Positions 12,001 to 23,642 of a stretch of 64,000 bases of DNA are shown here, one piece after another; the stretch's first letter is position 1; the number at the start of each line of letters is the position of its first letter. This DNA is from Argentina anserina (lineage: Eukaryota > Streptophyta > Magnoliopsida > Rosales > Rosaceae). The notes beneath the pieces are model-generated. The model made no database searches, was not told the origin of the DNA, and saw only the letters and a list, made by a program, of their open reading frames with translations. A program made the translations under genes and the position numbers. The DNA is taken from positions 7,885,395 to 7,949,394 of the forward strand of contig NC_065878.1 of assembly GCF_933775445.1 (NCBI RefSeq), given 5' to 3'.

Positions 12001-14090
12001 ATGGAGAAAATGCGCCAAACTGTCTATTTCTTCTACTTCTTCTACTTCTTCTTGCTTACTTGCGCCAAACTGCTGGGAGCAGCTGGAAATTCTTGCAGAG
12101 AATCAAAGTGTGAGGACAATCATGGCCTAGCCATTTACTACCCATTCAGTCGAGGACAACATTGTGGCGGTGATCCTGTGCTGAAATGTACCCAGCCTCA
12201 TGAAATAGTACTTGCAGAGAAGTCGGTAGTGCTAGTAAAATTCTTTGTGAAACACATAGATTATAAGCATCAGAAAATCCAGCTCAATCAACCAGATGAA
12301 TGCTTGGTGCTAAAGCCTTCCGACATCTCATACATGCCAGCTTCTCCCTTCTATTTCCCCTTCTCTTCCTCACAGGAGAGCATGAATATTAGCCTATATG
12401 ACTGTCCTACTATTCCTCTTGAAAGAGAGTATCTGAAGCAAGTTCCATGCCTAAGTGGCACTGCGGCCTCCCTAATATACGCTGTTCGTTCAGAGGAGAA
12501 CTTACCCACATACATGGTATCACTAAGGTCTTGTACAAAGATGTATGATGTTTTATCACTTCCATATGGAATTTGGTGGGGAGATGAAAGATACTTTATG
12601 CTAAATTGGTCTAAACCAAATTGTAGTGAATGTGAGGCAGAGGGTAAGAGGTGTAGATTGCAGAGGAATGGAACCAACACTAGAATTGAATGTGTTCACT
12701 TGAGGAAACCAAGTAAGCATATACATAGTTTTATTCATAATTGTGATATGGCTACATCTTACAGTTCGCTGCATTACTAAATTGAAATTACAGTGAATGG
12801 CAATTCGCTTTCTACTTCACTACAGATCGATTCTTTCACATACTAAGCAGTTTCATTATTTACAGGTGCAACAACAAAATTAGTTGCTACAGGTGAATTT
12901 TCTTATTGGTTTGTTCTTTTATTTTTTATGTATGAGAAACTAGAGATATATATTTACTTGATAGCTCATGTGCAGGTGCTACTGTGGGTACAGTTCTTTT
13001 ATTACTACTGCTCATCCCAGTTTATCGGGCTTATAATTCCGATAGAAAGGAAAAGGAACATCAGAGAAAAATTGAAATATTTTTGGAAGATTACAAAGCA
13101 CACAAGCCAAGTAGATACTCATATGCAGATATAAAGAGAATTACAAATCAATTCAAGGACAAGGTGGGAGAAGGAGCCTATGGAACTGTGTTTAAAGGAA
13201 ATCTTTCTTCTGAACTCTTTGTTGCTGTGAAAGTCCTGAAAGTTTCTGATGGGAATGGGGAAGATTTTATCAATGAAGTGAGGACACTAGGTCATATCCA
13301 CCATGTCAATGTGGTTCGCTTGGTTGGATTTTGCGCTGATGGGTTTATACGAGCTCTAGTTTATGAATTCTTCCCAAATGGTTCACTGCAGGACTTCATT
13401 TCATCAGCAGATAATAAGAATGGATTCCTGGGTTGGGATAAGTTGCAAGAGGTTGCACTAGGCATAGCCAAAGGAATTGAATATCTACATCATGGATGTG
13501 ATCATCAAATCCTTCATTTCGATATCAAACCCCATAATGTTCTGCTAGACCACAGCTTCACTCCAAAAATTTCTGATTTTGGTTTGGCCAAGTTGTGTTC
13601 AAAGGATCAAAGTATAGTGTCAATGACTACAGCTAGGGGAACTATGGGCTACATTGCACCTGAAGTTTTCTCTAGGAACTTCGGGAACGTGTCTCACAAG
13701 TCGGATGTATATAGTTTTGGAATGATGTTGCTTGAGATGGTAGGAGGGAGGAAGAATATTGGTGCAACCATGGATAGCATGAATGCAGTATATTATCCAA
13801 AGTGGATCTATAACCTCTTGGAAGAGGGAGAAGACCTCAGAATCCATATTGGAGAAGAAGGGAATTCAAAAATCCCAGAGAAACTTTCAATTATTGGCTT
13901 GTCATGCATCCAGTGGTACCCTGTGGATCGTCCTTCTATGAAAATAGTGGTTCAGATGCTAGAGGGAAGAGAAACACTAACAATGCCGCCTAATCCTTTT
14001 GCAACAACAAGACATAGTAGAGCAAATGTTGGAAGCATTCCTAATAGACCCATGTACCTTGAATTAGAAACAATTACTGAACTAGAATAG
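12001..14090 (+). CDS. Lr10-like (LRK10L) receptor kinase, three exons
   Basis: A second receptor-like kinase of the Lr10-like group. Exons 12001-12712, 12866-12892 and 12976-14090, all GT-AG and phase 1, give 618 codons (617 aa). The first ATG of the frame is at 12001. It opens a signal peptide rich in Phe/Tyr/Leu (about residues 6-22), followed by a GUB_WAK-like ectodomain (CRESKCEDNHGLAIYYPF, CGGDPVLKC) and a WAK-associated Cys cluster (CSECEAEGKRCRLQ) before the membrane. The 27-nt micro-exon encodes ATTKLVAT and leads into the span VGTVLLLLLLIPVY. Kinase motifs are [23 protein letters not shown] (non-RD) and DFGLAK. The kinase exon is 1115 nt, exactly the length of that of the divergent neighbour, showing shared descent. 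Role in defence signalling is inferred from the family only. Confidence 0.9.
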
Positions 14091-14349
14091 TATCTGTATA
14101 GATAGAATCAACTGTTTAAGAATGATATCATTTTACTATCTTATTCATAAATCGATAGATGCATTTTGTCTTGTAGAGCATCCAAGGTGCATGCTCAGCA
14201 AGAGTACCACATAGCTGTATATTTACTTCAGTCTCCTCTACTCATACTTCTAATCTGTCGATTATAAGTGAAGTAAATATTTCTCCTAATACCAGAACTA
14301 GCTGTAGCAAAATCACCATATATAAATAGAATGCAATGAAAAGCCCTAT

Positions 14350-14660
14350 GTAAAAGGGAAACTCTTACTCTGAATAATTGGCCTGCTATAGACATGAGCT
14401 ATGTATGAGACACCTCCCATGCTTTGTAGACCAAATCTGGAGTAATACATCCTTTTGCACCCATTCATGAGTCAATGTTTTTGTCTAGTGGACACAGTTT
14501 TTCAAGGCCAAAGTCAGAAAATATATATGGAAATATAATTTCAATATCTCATCAAGAAGATTCATGGTAGCTACTTCCTTCACTCATGAAATCTTGCCCA
14601 TTTGGTTTGGACTTGCTCAACGGTTTAACAGCTACATAACGACCCCTCTTAAAATTGACG
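14350..14660 (-). pseudogene. Decayed Lr10-like kinase fragment
   Basis: Read on the minus strand, pieces of a receptor kinase appear in the correct order but in shifting frames: RGRYVAVKPLSKSKPNGQDF (the ATP-lysine region), SDFGLEKLC (DFG region) and SMGGVSYIAHV (equivalent to the GGISYKADV of the activation segment in the neighbour at 6816). The HFDIKPHN stretch is largely deleted. It lies about 260 bp beyond the 3' end of the plus-strand kinase, in opposite orientation, so the locus once held at least three members. Confidence 0.65.
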
Positions 14661-15625
14661 GTCTGAATATTAATCTATTATAAAAGAAGATTCAAGCTCG
14701 TACCAGTGACGAGGTTAATGCAGGAGGTATTAGATGCTGGTGTAAGGTTTTTCTTTTATTTTTCAAAGTTGTAATACCTCTTTGGAGCAGAATATTACTT
14801 CTGTAATAAAATGAAGGCATCAAAAATCTGGTTGTTGTTTTGCATTCACATCGACCTTGAGATATGTTCAAATCAGAATAAATCGTAGCTGGTTCCCTCA
14901 GCTTTCGACACAGATGTTGAATAAGCAAACTCGTCTCTCAACCTTCTCTGTTCCTCAGTGACTTGTAGTTTCAAACTTCCAATTTTCGGGACGAAACTTC
15001 TCGGTCGGGTTGCTGATACAGTTTTCAAATTTTGGAATCAATGAAACAAAATGTCCAAGTATAAGAATGCCACCAACATGATGTATAGTTTTTACTTCAT
15101 ATCAAGAAAGACCAAGATGAACAAGTGCAAATTAGCGAAACATATTAGTACAATGTTGTGTTGATTAAGAACCAGTCCATAAATCTCTCGACCAAACATT
15201 CTAGTGGTAAGTTTGGAAACAATTTACCACTGGCATCAACAAAAGCTCTAATTCATATGGCATCAAACTGTCAACTTGGATCATTGATCAATAAATTTCT
15301 TCAGTCAAGTTTGAAAGCACAACAATAATAATGTAGAACGGTGAACGGATGGAATCTGGTTATGCACAGAAATGACTGAAAAAAGAAACCAAGGGTGCGG
15401 TGCAATGCTAAAAAAAAGAAAGTGGAAAGCTTAATTTAGTTTTACAGATTAAAGCTGCCGATAACATAAACTAGCCTACATTTTAGCTGCTGTATTGATA
15501 TTCTAGCCATAGACAAATTCACAAACACTAACCTCACCGCATTGGGATTTCATACCACCTTGCACATCAAGACCAAAGGTAAGCATGAAAACTGAAAGCA
15601 CCAGAAGAACCAAAGACCATAAAAC
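14661..15625. other. Intergenic DNA
   Basis: No gene is supported. The portion near 15500-15625 probably carries the 3' UTR of the minus-strand acidic membrane protein gene. Confidence 0.5.
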
Positions 15626-17215
15626 TCACTCTGCTGCAGCTTGTCCATTCTCATGACCATCTGTTTTCATCTCTGGTGATGTATCTAAATCCGTGTGAGC
15701 CCCTTTCTTGTCTTCGGAAACAAGGGAATCAGAAGAATCAATGGGGTCATGCTGAACTGCATATTGCGTCCCATTTCTGGAGTCTGAACTGTCACCAATC
15801 CTGTCGGACTCCCTCGTGCCATTTGACTCTTTGTTCTTCGTGGCATTTTCATTCTTCAAGTCCTCATTCTTGTTGGTATCTTCATTCTTCAATTCTTCAT
15901 TCTTCAATTCTTCATTCTTCATAGCATCCATAGACTCATTCATTGTTAAGGACCTGGAATCATCCTCCACTTGAGCAGTGCCATTATATCTTAAGATCTT
16001 TTCGGACACATTACTCTCAGCCTTATCACTGGGAACTGTTGCATTAGAATCCGAGTGATTATTATCAGAAATGGTGTTATTAGTCTGTTCCACAATCAAG
16101 GTTTTGCCGGTAATTTCCTCTCTAGTAGTCATGCCATCCAATGTAACATTTTGAGAGAGACCTGACACGGATAAAGCTTCTGTTCCATTTGCCTGGTTGA
16201 CTTCCGGTGAGCTGTTGCTCGCTTCTATGCTCACAATTGTTGAGTTACTGTCTGCTTCTGGTATGTCATCAGACTGTAGTTTCATAGTTGCATTTACAGC
16301 ATTGGGCAAATTCTCATTGACTTTCTCCTCAGTAGCAGCCACACTTGCAGTGTCATTTCCAGCTGTCCTACCATCCAATAATCTTGAGCTGTTCTGATTT
16401 CCATTTAGATCCTCAGTGTAATTAGATTTTACCTCCTTCTCCAGAGCACCACTTCCAGAGTTCTCATTTGCACTTTCTGAACTTACTTCCTCAGTTTCAG
16501 TACTTATAACTTGGGCATTATGGGTCACTGCACTAGAGGCATCATCCCGCCTGTAATTTTCCTCTCGTGCCTCATGAGCATTCTTATCACCTCTGTTATC
16601 TTGATTCGCTGATGAGTTCTCATTGTCTGCTCGACCCATTCTCTCTTCACTCTCATTCCTCTCACCATCCTTTTCACCCTTCTCATCATCCTCCTCATCT
16701 TCCCTTTCTTTCTCATCATCTACAAGGTCTTCTTCATGGTCAGTTCTACCTTCTTTTTTCTCTTGCTCATTTTCATCTATCTCATCATCTCCAGCTCCTC
16801 CCTCCTCTTCTATATCTTCATTCTTATTTTCTTCCTCTTCTTGTTCTTCCTTCCGATCCTCATCTTCTCGCTCATCTGCTTCATGTTTTTGACCTTCTTC
16901 CTCTAGCCCTTCTACCTCATGCTTCTCTTCTTCGTCTCCTACAGTTTCGTCCTCCCCCTCTACCTCTTGTTTCACATTTTTACCGACGTCCTTGTGAGGA
17001 AGATCTTTCCTCCCAAGTTTCAGAAGCTCACCTTCACTCAGGGATCTGATTGAGGCTTTTGCAGATTTCTCATCCAACACCACTTTCTTATCATGGGAAT
17101 GCTTGAGCTGATAAACCAACCAAAAGCAAACCCCGAGAAGCAGGGCGATCTGCAAAATATGCTTCAACTTGATTCCTTTGGTTCGGTGATTCCTACTTGG
17201 TGCCTTCTTCAACAT
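15626..17215 (-). CDS. Type II membrane protein with long acidic disordered domain
   Basis: A 529-aa protein of unknown function. A basic N-terminus (MLKKAPSRNHRTKGIKLKH) precedes one membrane segment (ILQIALLLGVCFWLVYQL, about residues 20-37), which predicts a cytosolic N-terminus and a lumenal or extracellular remainder. Residues ~80-210 are almost pure Glu/Asp/Lys (EEEGQKHEADEREDEDRKEE and similar); the rest is Ser/Asn-rich, with many Asn-X-Ser/Thr sequons and a short tandem repeat (KNEELKNEELKNEDTNKNED). No catalytic domain is visible, and similarity to acidic proteins such as nucleolin is probably compositional. Homologues of this layout are annotated in plants as uncharacterised, from memory. 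The coding part is one exon. The start ATG precedes the membrane anchor. Confidence 0.75.
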   Translation of the reverse strand: MLKKAPSRNHRTKGIKLKHILQIALLLGVCFWLVYQLKHSHDKKVVLDEKSAKASIRSLSEGELLKLGRKDLPHKDVGKNVKQEVEGEDETVGDEEEKHEVEGLEEEGQKHEADEREDEDRKEEQEEEENKNEDIEEEGGAGDDEIDENEQEKKEGRTDHEEDLVDDEKEREDEEDDEKGEKDGERNESEERMGRADNENSSANQDNRGDKNAHEAREENYRRDDASSAVTHNAQVISTETEEVSSESANENSGSGALEKEVKSNYTEDLNGNQNSSRLLDGRTAGNDTASVAATEEKVNENLPNAVNATMKLQSDDIPEADSNSTIVSIEASNSSPEVNQANGTEALSVSGLSQNVTLDGMTTREEITGKTLIVEQTNNTISDNNHSDSNATVPSDKAESNVSEKILRYNGTAQVEDDSRSLTMNESMDAMKNEELKNEELKNEDTNKNEDLKNENATKNKESNGTRESDRIGDSSDSRNGTQYAVQHDPIDSSDSLVSEDKKGAHTDLDTSPEMKTDGHENGQAAAE

Positions 17216-18200
17216 GATGTAATTATCCTAGCAGTACACTATCCCAATCTTGACTTCTCCCTGCATACATGCAAGTGTAAGAAACCTGCCTACATGGTAA
17301 TTCCAATACACTCCTAGTCTAATAATAAAACCATACGATATAAGTATTAACTCTACGATGCAAATCAAAGTGATCTTTCTACTTTTCACACGATTAAAAC
17401 ATGACCATCTCAGCAATTCATGAACTGTCAGTGACTTGATTACCATTACCAATTTAACATTCACATTCACTTTGCAACTCATCTAATATTCCTCAAATTA
17501 GATTCAGACACCAACACTATCTTAATAATACATTTATACACTAACTGGAGATGGCAAAAATAAAAATGATAAAGGAATATAACAACCTTGATATAGACAT
17601 GCACAAACTGGAGATCACAAATGGAAAACGAATTAAGAATTTCCAAAACGATAAAAGACAAAAGCCCCATTCTTTTCTCATAAGATGGCTAACATATTTG
17701 TTGAAAATGAAACCCCATTTCCAGATATTTGGTCAAAATCAAAACAAAAGTGAACTTTAGAAAGGAAATCCTGACAGAACAATAAAGTAAAGCGCCAAGA
17801 ACTCAGAAATCAACATCAATCAGAGTGAATAAATAAAACCCACTTTAGTCATCTACAAGCAAAACCCAGTACCCAAAACAGTAAATCATGAGCATCAGAA
17901 TTGCCATACAACAATGGGAGAGGTAGATATCCAAAACATTAGAGAAATCACTGTACCATATGAAAAAAAAGGGATATTTGGAATGAGAGACTGCAATGGA
18001 AGGGAACAATATTGAAAAGGACATGGGAGAGATGGGGGAAGAAGAAGGAACCTGAGATGCAAGCGGTGGGAGTCAAAGGCGTGTTGAGTTGGAAATTGCA
18101 CTTTGTGTTGAGAAATGAAAGGAAACTTTTTTAAGGTAGTGAGAGAGTGAGAGAGTGAGTCATTAATGAAGTGGAGACTGATGGGTTCCATTTCCAAAGA
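17216..18200 (-). promoter_or_regulatory. 5' leader, probable UTR intron and promoter of the acidic membrane protein gene
   Basis: The minus strand has a donor-like CATCTCAG|GTTCC near 18050 and an acceptor-like CTGCTAG just before the ATG at 17215, suggesting a non-coding first exon near 18055-18190 and a ~0.8-kb leader intron. The interval holds no credible gene of its own. Upstream, a TTATATTATAAAT tract (about 18275-18288, minus) lies between this exon and the copia LTR starting at 18293. Inferred from consensus only. Confidence 0.35.
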
Positions 18201-18292
18201 AGCGTAATAAAGAAAAAGTAAAACGTAACTGCTTCCTGGTTACCTGCCCTAGTTATTTACCTCACATGCCACAATTTATAATATAATAATAA

Positions 18293-18617
18293 TGATAAAT
18301 ACCGGAATAATTTGAAGAATAACGTTAACTTTATTAAATAATAATGGAGTTTATATATAAGCATTACATAGACTTAAATCTCGTAAGATCTGAATATATC
18401 TCTAATAAAAAATGTAAATAAACTAAGACACACCCAAAGGTACAATAGTAATTCTCCTGAAACACTCTTTTGTGTCGCATGTCTAGGTTGCATGGCGCAT
18501 AATGTTGTCTCGGTAAAAACCTTATCAAGCAAAACAAAAACCTCGTGGGTAAAACAAAAGCTTGATCTAATGAAAAGAAAGCAAAACACACCAACTGCTA
18601 ATGATCTTAACATATAA
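18293..18617 (-). repeat. Copia 3' LTR
   Basis: In plus-strand orientation it opens TGATAAATACCGGAATAATT, aligning with TGATAGGTACGCGAATAATT at 29896. Both then share a GAAGAATAA segment and the stretch TATATAAGCATTACATAGAC. A minus-strand TATA box (TTATATATAAA, about 18350-18360) lies near the outer end. The right boundary is set by the end of the pol frame and a purine-rich tract (AGAGGGAG, minus strand) near 18630, so it is approximate. Confidence 0.7.
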
Positions 18618-18649
18618 TGTAGACTCCCTCTGAAGTCTACCAAACTCTA

Positions 18650-20008
18650 AAGTTCTGCTAAACGACGCATGAAAGTGTTCTTCACATGTTTTACAAAAGT
18701 ATATTTAGGCAAAGACTTACTGAACAAATCAGCAACATTAGATTCTGAATTCATTTGATTAATCTGAACATTCAAGAACTTTTGTTGTTGAACATAGTAG
18801 AAGAACTTGGGTAGCTATGTTTGGTGTTGTCTCGCTTGATGAAACCTAACTTAGTATGCTCTATGCAAGCAGCATTATCTTCATAAATGCACATAGGTTG
18901 ACAAGTTGTATAGACTAATCCACAAGAATCACGAATATGACGAACGAGTGACCGTATCCAAACACATTCATTAACTACTTCATGGAGAGAAATGATCTCC
19001 GCGTGATTCAAAAAAGTAGCAACAAAAGATTGCTTAGTGGATCTCCAAGATATCTCTGTATTCCCAATGGTAAACACATAACCAATTTGAGACGAGCCTT
19101 GTGCATCAGCATAACCAAGTAGGAGGTTGTTTGGAGTCTTTACATTGGGGGAAGAAGCAAGGAAAGGTTAAGTCTTGCTCTTGGCACTGTGAGAGGCTGC
19201 AACGCTGTGGCTGCCGGCGGCGGCTCTACCGCATGTGATTGTGCTGCCGAGGCTGCCGGCGGTGACTGTGTGAGGTGGCACAGACACAGTGGTTTCTCTG
19301 TTGTAAGGATATAACAATTACATGTCAACGGAACCTGTCAAGTACCGAAACAAATACTTGATACCATTCCAATGACGTAGCATAGGCGCGGAGCTAAATA
19401 TAGCTAATAAGTTCACTGTGAAAGATATGTTTGGTCTAGTGCATTGAGCTAGATACAATAGTGCCCCAATTGCACTAATGTATAGAACTTCAAGACCAAA
19501 AACATCTTCATCATCATCTTTAGGACGGAATAGATCATTCTTAATATTTAGACTTCGGACAACCATGGGAGTGGATAATGAACTGCATAGATTCATATTG
19601 AAGAATCGAAGATTTTCTGCGTATAATTCGATTGATGGATAAGGATGCCTTCAACCTTATGCACAAGTTCAAGGCCTAGACAAAATCTTGTCCTCCCTAG
19701 GTCCTCCATCTCAAATTCTGACTTCAAATAAGACACGGTCTCTTCAATCTCATCAAGAGTACCAATTATGTTCATGTCATCAACGTAAACCGTAACGATG
19801 AGGAATCCGAAATTTGTCTTTTTTATGAACACACATGGGCATAGTTCATCATTTTTATAACCTCTCTCTTTCAAGTTTTTGTGCAACCGATTGTACCACA
19901 TTCTTTTCGGATTGTTTCAACCCGTACAATGAACGACATAATTTGACTGCATGAGCACTCAGTGGTCTGGAGGCACTTGATAGCAGTAAAGGTAGTCCAT
20001 TTGGAGCT
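18650..20008 (-). pseudogene. Copia reverse transcriptase (3' half) and RNase H, broken
   Basis: Frames in series: 20037-19855 (SLYGLKQSEK region), 19901-19593 with the catalytic YVDDM motif and FEMEDLGRTRFCLGLEL, 19596-19318 with the family hallmark GALLYLAQCTRPNISF, and 19077-18772 for RNase H (EDNAACIEHTKLGFIKRDNTKH). The reading ends at about 18650 with VADLFSKSLPKYTF. Frame changes at 19.6 kb and between 19.3 and 19.08 kb break it, and a GC-richer insertion-like patch (19150-19290) interrupts the RNase H. Confidence 0.8.
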
Positions 20009-20017
20009 TTCATATAT

Positions 20018-20836
20018 GGGCAAAATTTTAAGAACATTACATCAACTTTGCCTCACTAATAATTAAGGCGCATTAACTTTGTGAAATAAGGCTTCAGTAC
20101 ATGAACTAACAAGTTAAACCCACTTTTGGTACACGCTGTTAATAACACCGTTAAGTTTGTGTAATTATTCATCATTAATAGGGTAGTTTGGTATTTTTCT
20201 CTTTTGCTTAGAACTCTTTCGAACTACTCTCATCAGTCTTATATACCTGCAACCGACCCGGCCACCTCTATTTTCCACATAGCTTAATCTTATACTTTGT
20301 GAATTGATGTGGTTGTATGAAAGATGTGAGCTGGTGGTGATGCTTAAAGGAAGTAAAGGCTTTCTGCTCAGATTTAGGGATGTTTATCAATCTTCCCCAT
20401 TAATCACTCAATCTCCCTCATTGACTACCTACTGTCCATGTGCATAACTTATGCTATTCTTCAATCCGACTGATTGTTGTAATCATCAATTACATACTTG
20501 TAATTATACCTATTAACAATCAATTGTAGGATGATGTTGTATCAATTAGACTCCGATGGAAATGTGTCTCTGCATCACTTTAATGGACCAGTCCTCCCAC
20601 TGTGTATAAAGATTGAGATTTTATGGGCAACTATCTTTCACTTAAGCTACAATAGACATGGCAAGCAGGTTGACCAATTTGCCCCTCAAATATGACACTT
20701 AACATGAAAAGTTAACTGACATGTATAAGAATGATATTGAGTTAATTAGTTCATGTACTAAAGCATTATTTTACAAAGTTAATACACCTTGATTATTAGT
20801 GAGCCAAAGTTGGTATATTGTTATTAAAATTTAGCC
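20018..20836. mobile_element. Non-autonomous Mutator-like element (819 bp) with 9-bp target duplication
   Basis: The ends are inverted repeats: the left GGGCAAAATTTTAAGAAC aligns with the reverse complement of the right end, GGCTAAATTTTAATAAC, and the similarity runs inward for about 110 bp (both arms contain CTCACTAATAAT and ATTAACTTTGT). The 9 bases on either side are identical, TTCATATAT at 20009-20017 and 20837-20845, the target duplication length of Mutator-like elements. The insertion cuts the copia RT exactly in the codons for the IYMKAPNG motif. No transposase is encoded. Confidence 0.85.
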
Positions 20837-20845
20837 TTCATATAT

Positions 20846-23160
20846 ATCTATGCCTCAAAATACCTATAGAGACAAGCTGTGATTACATTTATAAGATGCA
20901 TATTTAGTCTTACGAACACTACCAGACTAATAAGGTAGCGGAAGGTAATGATGTCCATAACAGGAGAGAAAAAATCTCCTCATAGTCAATACTAGGTCGT
21001 TGTGAGAATCCTTGCGCCACGTTTCTTGCCTTAGAACGCACGACCTTGTTCATCTCATTACGCTTACGAACAAAGACTTATTTATGTCCAATAAATTTGA
21101 CATCTCTTAGAGTCAATTCAACATTTCTGAATACTTTTCTCTTCTTCAATGTGTCAAGTTCTGTTTGGATTGCTTCCTTCCACTAAAATCAATCTACTAT
21201 GTGTTCGCATTCAACTATATAGCAAGGTTTAACGTCATCTTTAGATATGATCTCATGTGAGACGGAATAAGCGAAAACATCATCAATGCGTAGCTCGATT
21301 TCGGACCAATTGCTCACTTGTATAATTCACTGAGATTTCGTTGTTCTCTGGTATCAAACAAGGTTCCATAACGTCTCACGGTAACACTTGAGTTGATTTA
21401 TAGACATAGCTGTAATAAAATACAACCTCATACTATGATGATTCATCGTTGATGACGTGTTGTGCCTTGGTTATTCTTCTTTCTAGGTTATGAATCCTTA
21501 GAGTTTTTCGGGCTCCCCCTTTTGCTCTGAGGAGCCAAGGCCGAAGCAGCTCCTGCTTGGACTGTCTCGTGCCTTTGTCATTTGCTTCTTTCTAGGCTTT
21601 GAATCCTTAAAGTTTTATGGCCTCCCCCTTTTCCTTTGAGGAGCCGAGGTTAAAGCAACTTCTGCTCGGACCATCTCGACACAATCGCCACAAAGGGCAC
21701 CAGCAGCTGGGCACCGTCCCACTGTCACCAACAGTGCTAATTCCAGGAGCTTGTCTTCCATGCCCGTATTCGAGAACATCCAACTGTGCCAGTACATTTG
21801 TAGTAGGTATGTTTGATCTTGTCACTCTAGCAATATCTACAAAGCAGTTGAACATCGAATCCGCGACTTTCTAGAGGTCGATAATGCTTTGCACTTCTAA
21901 TCGTGTCTGAGGACCCATCTGGTATGTACTAAATACTTGATTTGCCACGGGTCTGAAACGAATAAGTATCGATGCATGCAACATTGCATATCCCTACGCA
22001 GAGACGGGCATATGAGTACCCATAACCATTGCCCGAGCAACAAGTTGAATACGTTTGATATTAGCCTCTACTAGACCGTTCTGTTAATGAAGATGAGGAA
22101 CATGATGTTGAACTTCTATCCCAATAGACATGCAGTAATCATAAAAAGTCTTGGATGTGAATTCTCCAGCATTATCCAATCGAATAGATTTGATAGGATA
22201 ATCAGGGTGGTGAGCCTTAAGTTTGATAATCTCGACTAATAACATACAAATGCAATATTCCTTATGGATAGCAAAGCGACGTGTGACCAACACATCAATG
22301 CATCAACCAATATCATACAATATCTAAAAGGCTCGCATGCCGATTACATAGGTCCATAAATGTCACCTTGAATATGTTGTAAGAATGGAACGTTCTCAGT
22401 TGAAGCCTTAGCAAATGAAGGACTTCTTTGAAATTTAGCAAGAGAACAAGCTTTGCAAAACAAATGATGGACATTAGAGATGATCATAGAGGCATTAGAA
22501 ATAACGGGAGGCATCACAAGCCCATGTGAAGGAGGGGACGCCGGCGGCGGCGGCATGAAAGCCATGGAGCTTCCAAGAGGGGCAGGCTCAACCTCACCAT
22601 GTGGAGCACGGTTAATGTGGTCCTCCAATCGCTTTCAGAACTTGAAAAATGGATAACCGTATGAATTCTTAATCATCATATCACATCCAGGGTGCCCGAG
22701 ACGGGCTTGCAAAAGCATATAAGAGTCTGAATCACAAAAATGCATATAAAAGTGTGCAACCGCATATGATTCAAAGATTCGAATGGAAGTAAGATACAAA
22801 CTATTCCCAAGACTCTTCATCTTCTCTAAAATACGGCACTTGCCTGCTTTCTCAAAGGTAACACAAATATATTCCTCTCCATTCACAAGTATTGAAGTGA
22901 AAACCATTGACACGTATGTCCTTAAAACTTAGCAAGGTGCAGCGAGACTTCGGCGCATAAAGAGCATGAACGACGTTGAGAGTCGTACCATTAGACAACA
23001 TGAAAGAAGCGACACCTCTTCCTTGAATGATGGATTTGGAGTCAATCATTGTAGTCATCGAAGAAATAGGAAACACTACATCTGTGAACAACTGAATGTG
23101 TCGTAGAATAATGTAGGTGGTTCCGCAATTAACAAGACACTCGATTTCGCAGCGGGACAT
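20846..23160 (-). pseudogene. Copia protease, integrase and 5' RT, broken
   Basis: From high to low coordinate: a retropepsin-like frame (23160-22852), where the expected Asp-Ser/Thr-Gly appears as VNCGTT so the catalytic Asp is lost; a GAG-pre-integrase part with ARLGHPGCDMM (22700-22640) and CSLAKFQRSP (about 22430); an integrase core part with IRLDNAGEFTSKTFYDYC (22190-22120); and degraded RT N-terminal sequence around 20930-21080. The 21480-21880 segment contains two near-identical ~50-bp stretches (around 21480-21530 and 21595-21645), a local duplication. Confidence 0.7.
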
Positions 23161-23642
23161 CTACAAAATGACAATTAAGGAGTCAGTGACACGGTAAAAA
23201 TTTCTAGACAATACACCGTAGAATATTGTAAGAAGGGGATCAGAACAAAATGCAATCTCATCAAGTGTATCACATGGAAATAGTACTACATTCTTCAACT
23301 AAATAGTTGGTAAAACATGGTATTAAAGCAGTGAAATACCAAACAGTAAGTAGGATGGTAGAAACCATCCAAAAATGGTGTGAAAACAAAAGAATGTCGG
23401 TGAATGTAGACAACGGACCTAGAGAAAACCAAAAAACGTAACCGAATAATTATGTCAAAATAACTCAAAACCAGGTGAAATTTCGACTGAGAAAACGCAG
23501 CAGCAAAATTATTGGAAATACGTTGTAAAAATTACGAAAATCGACAGAAAACTAGCCGGTACGGGGGCCGGAGCAGCATAACCGGTAGGGAGCGCCGGCA
23601 AGCGGGCAGAAATTAGTCAGAAAGGCCAGAAACTGCTAGAGA

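Noticed and set aside
16567..17049. 160-codon His/Ser/Leu-rich plus-strand open frame
   Set aside because: Shadow of the acidic (GAA/GAG-rich) region of the minus-strand membrane protein gene.
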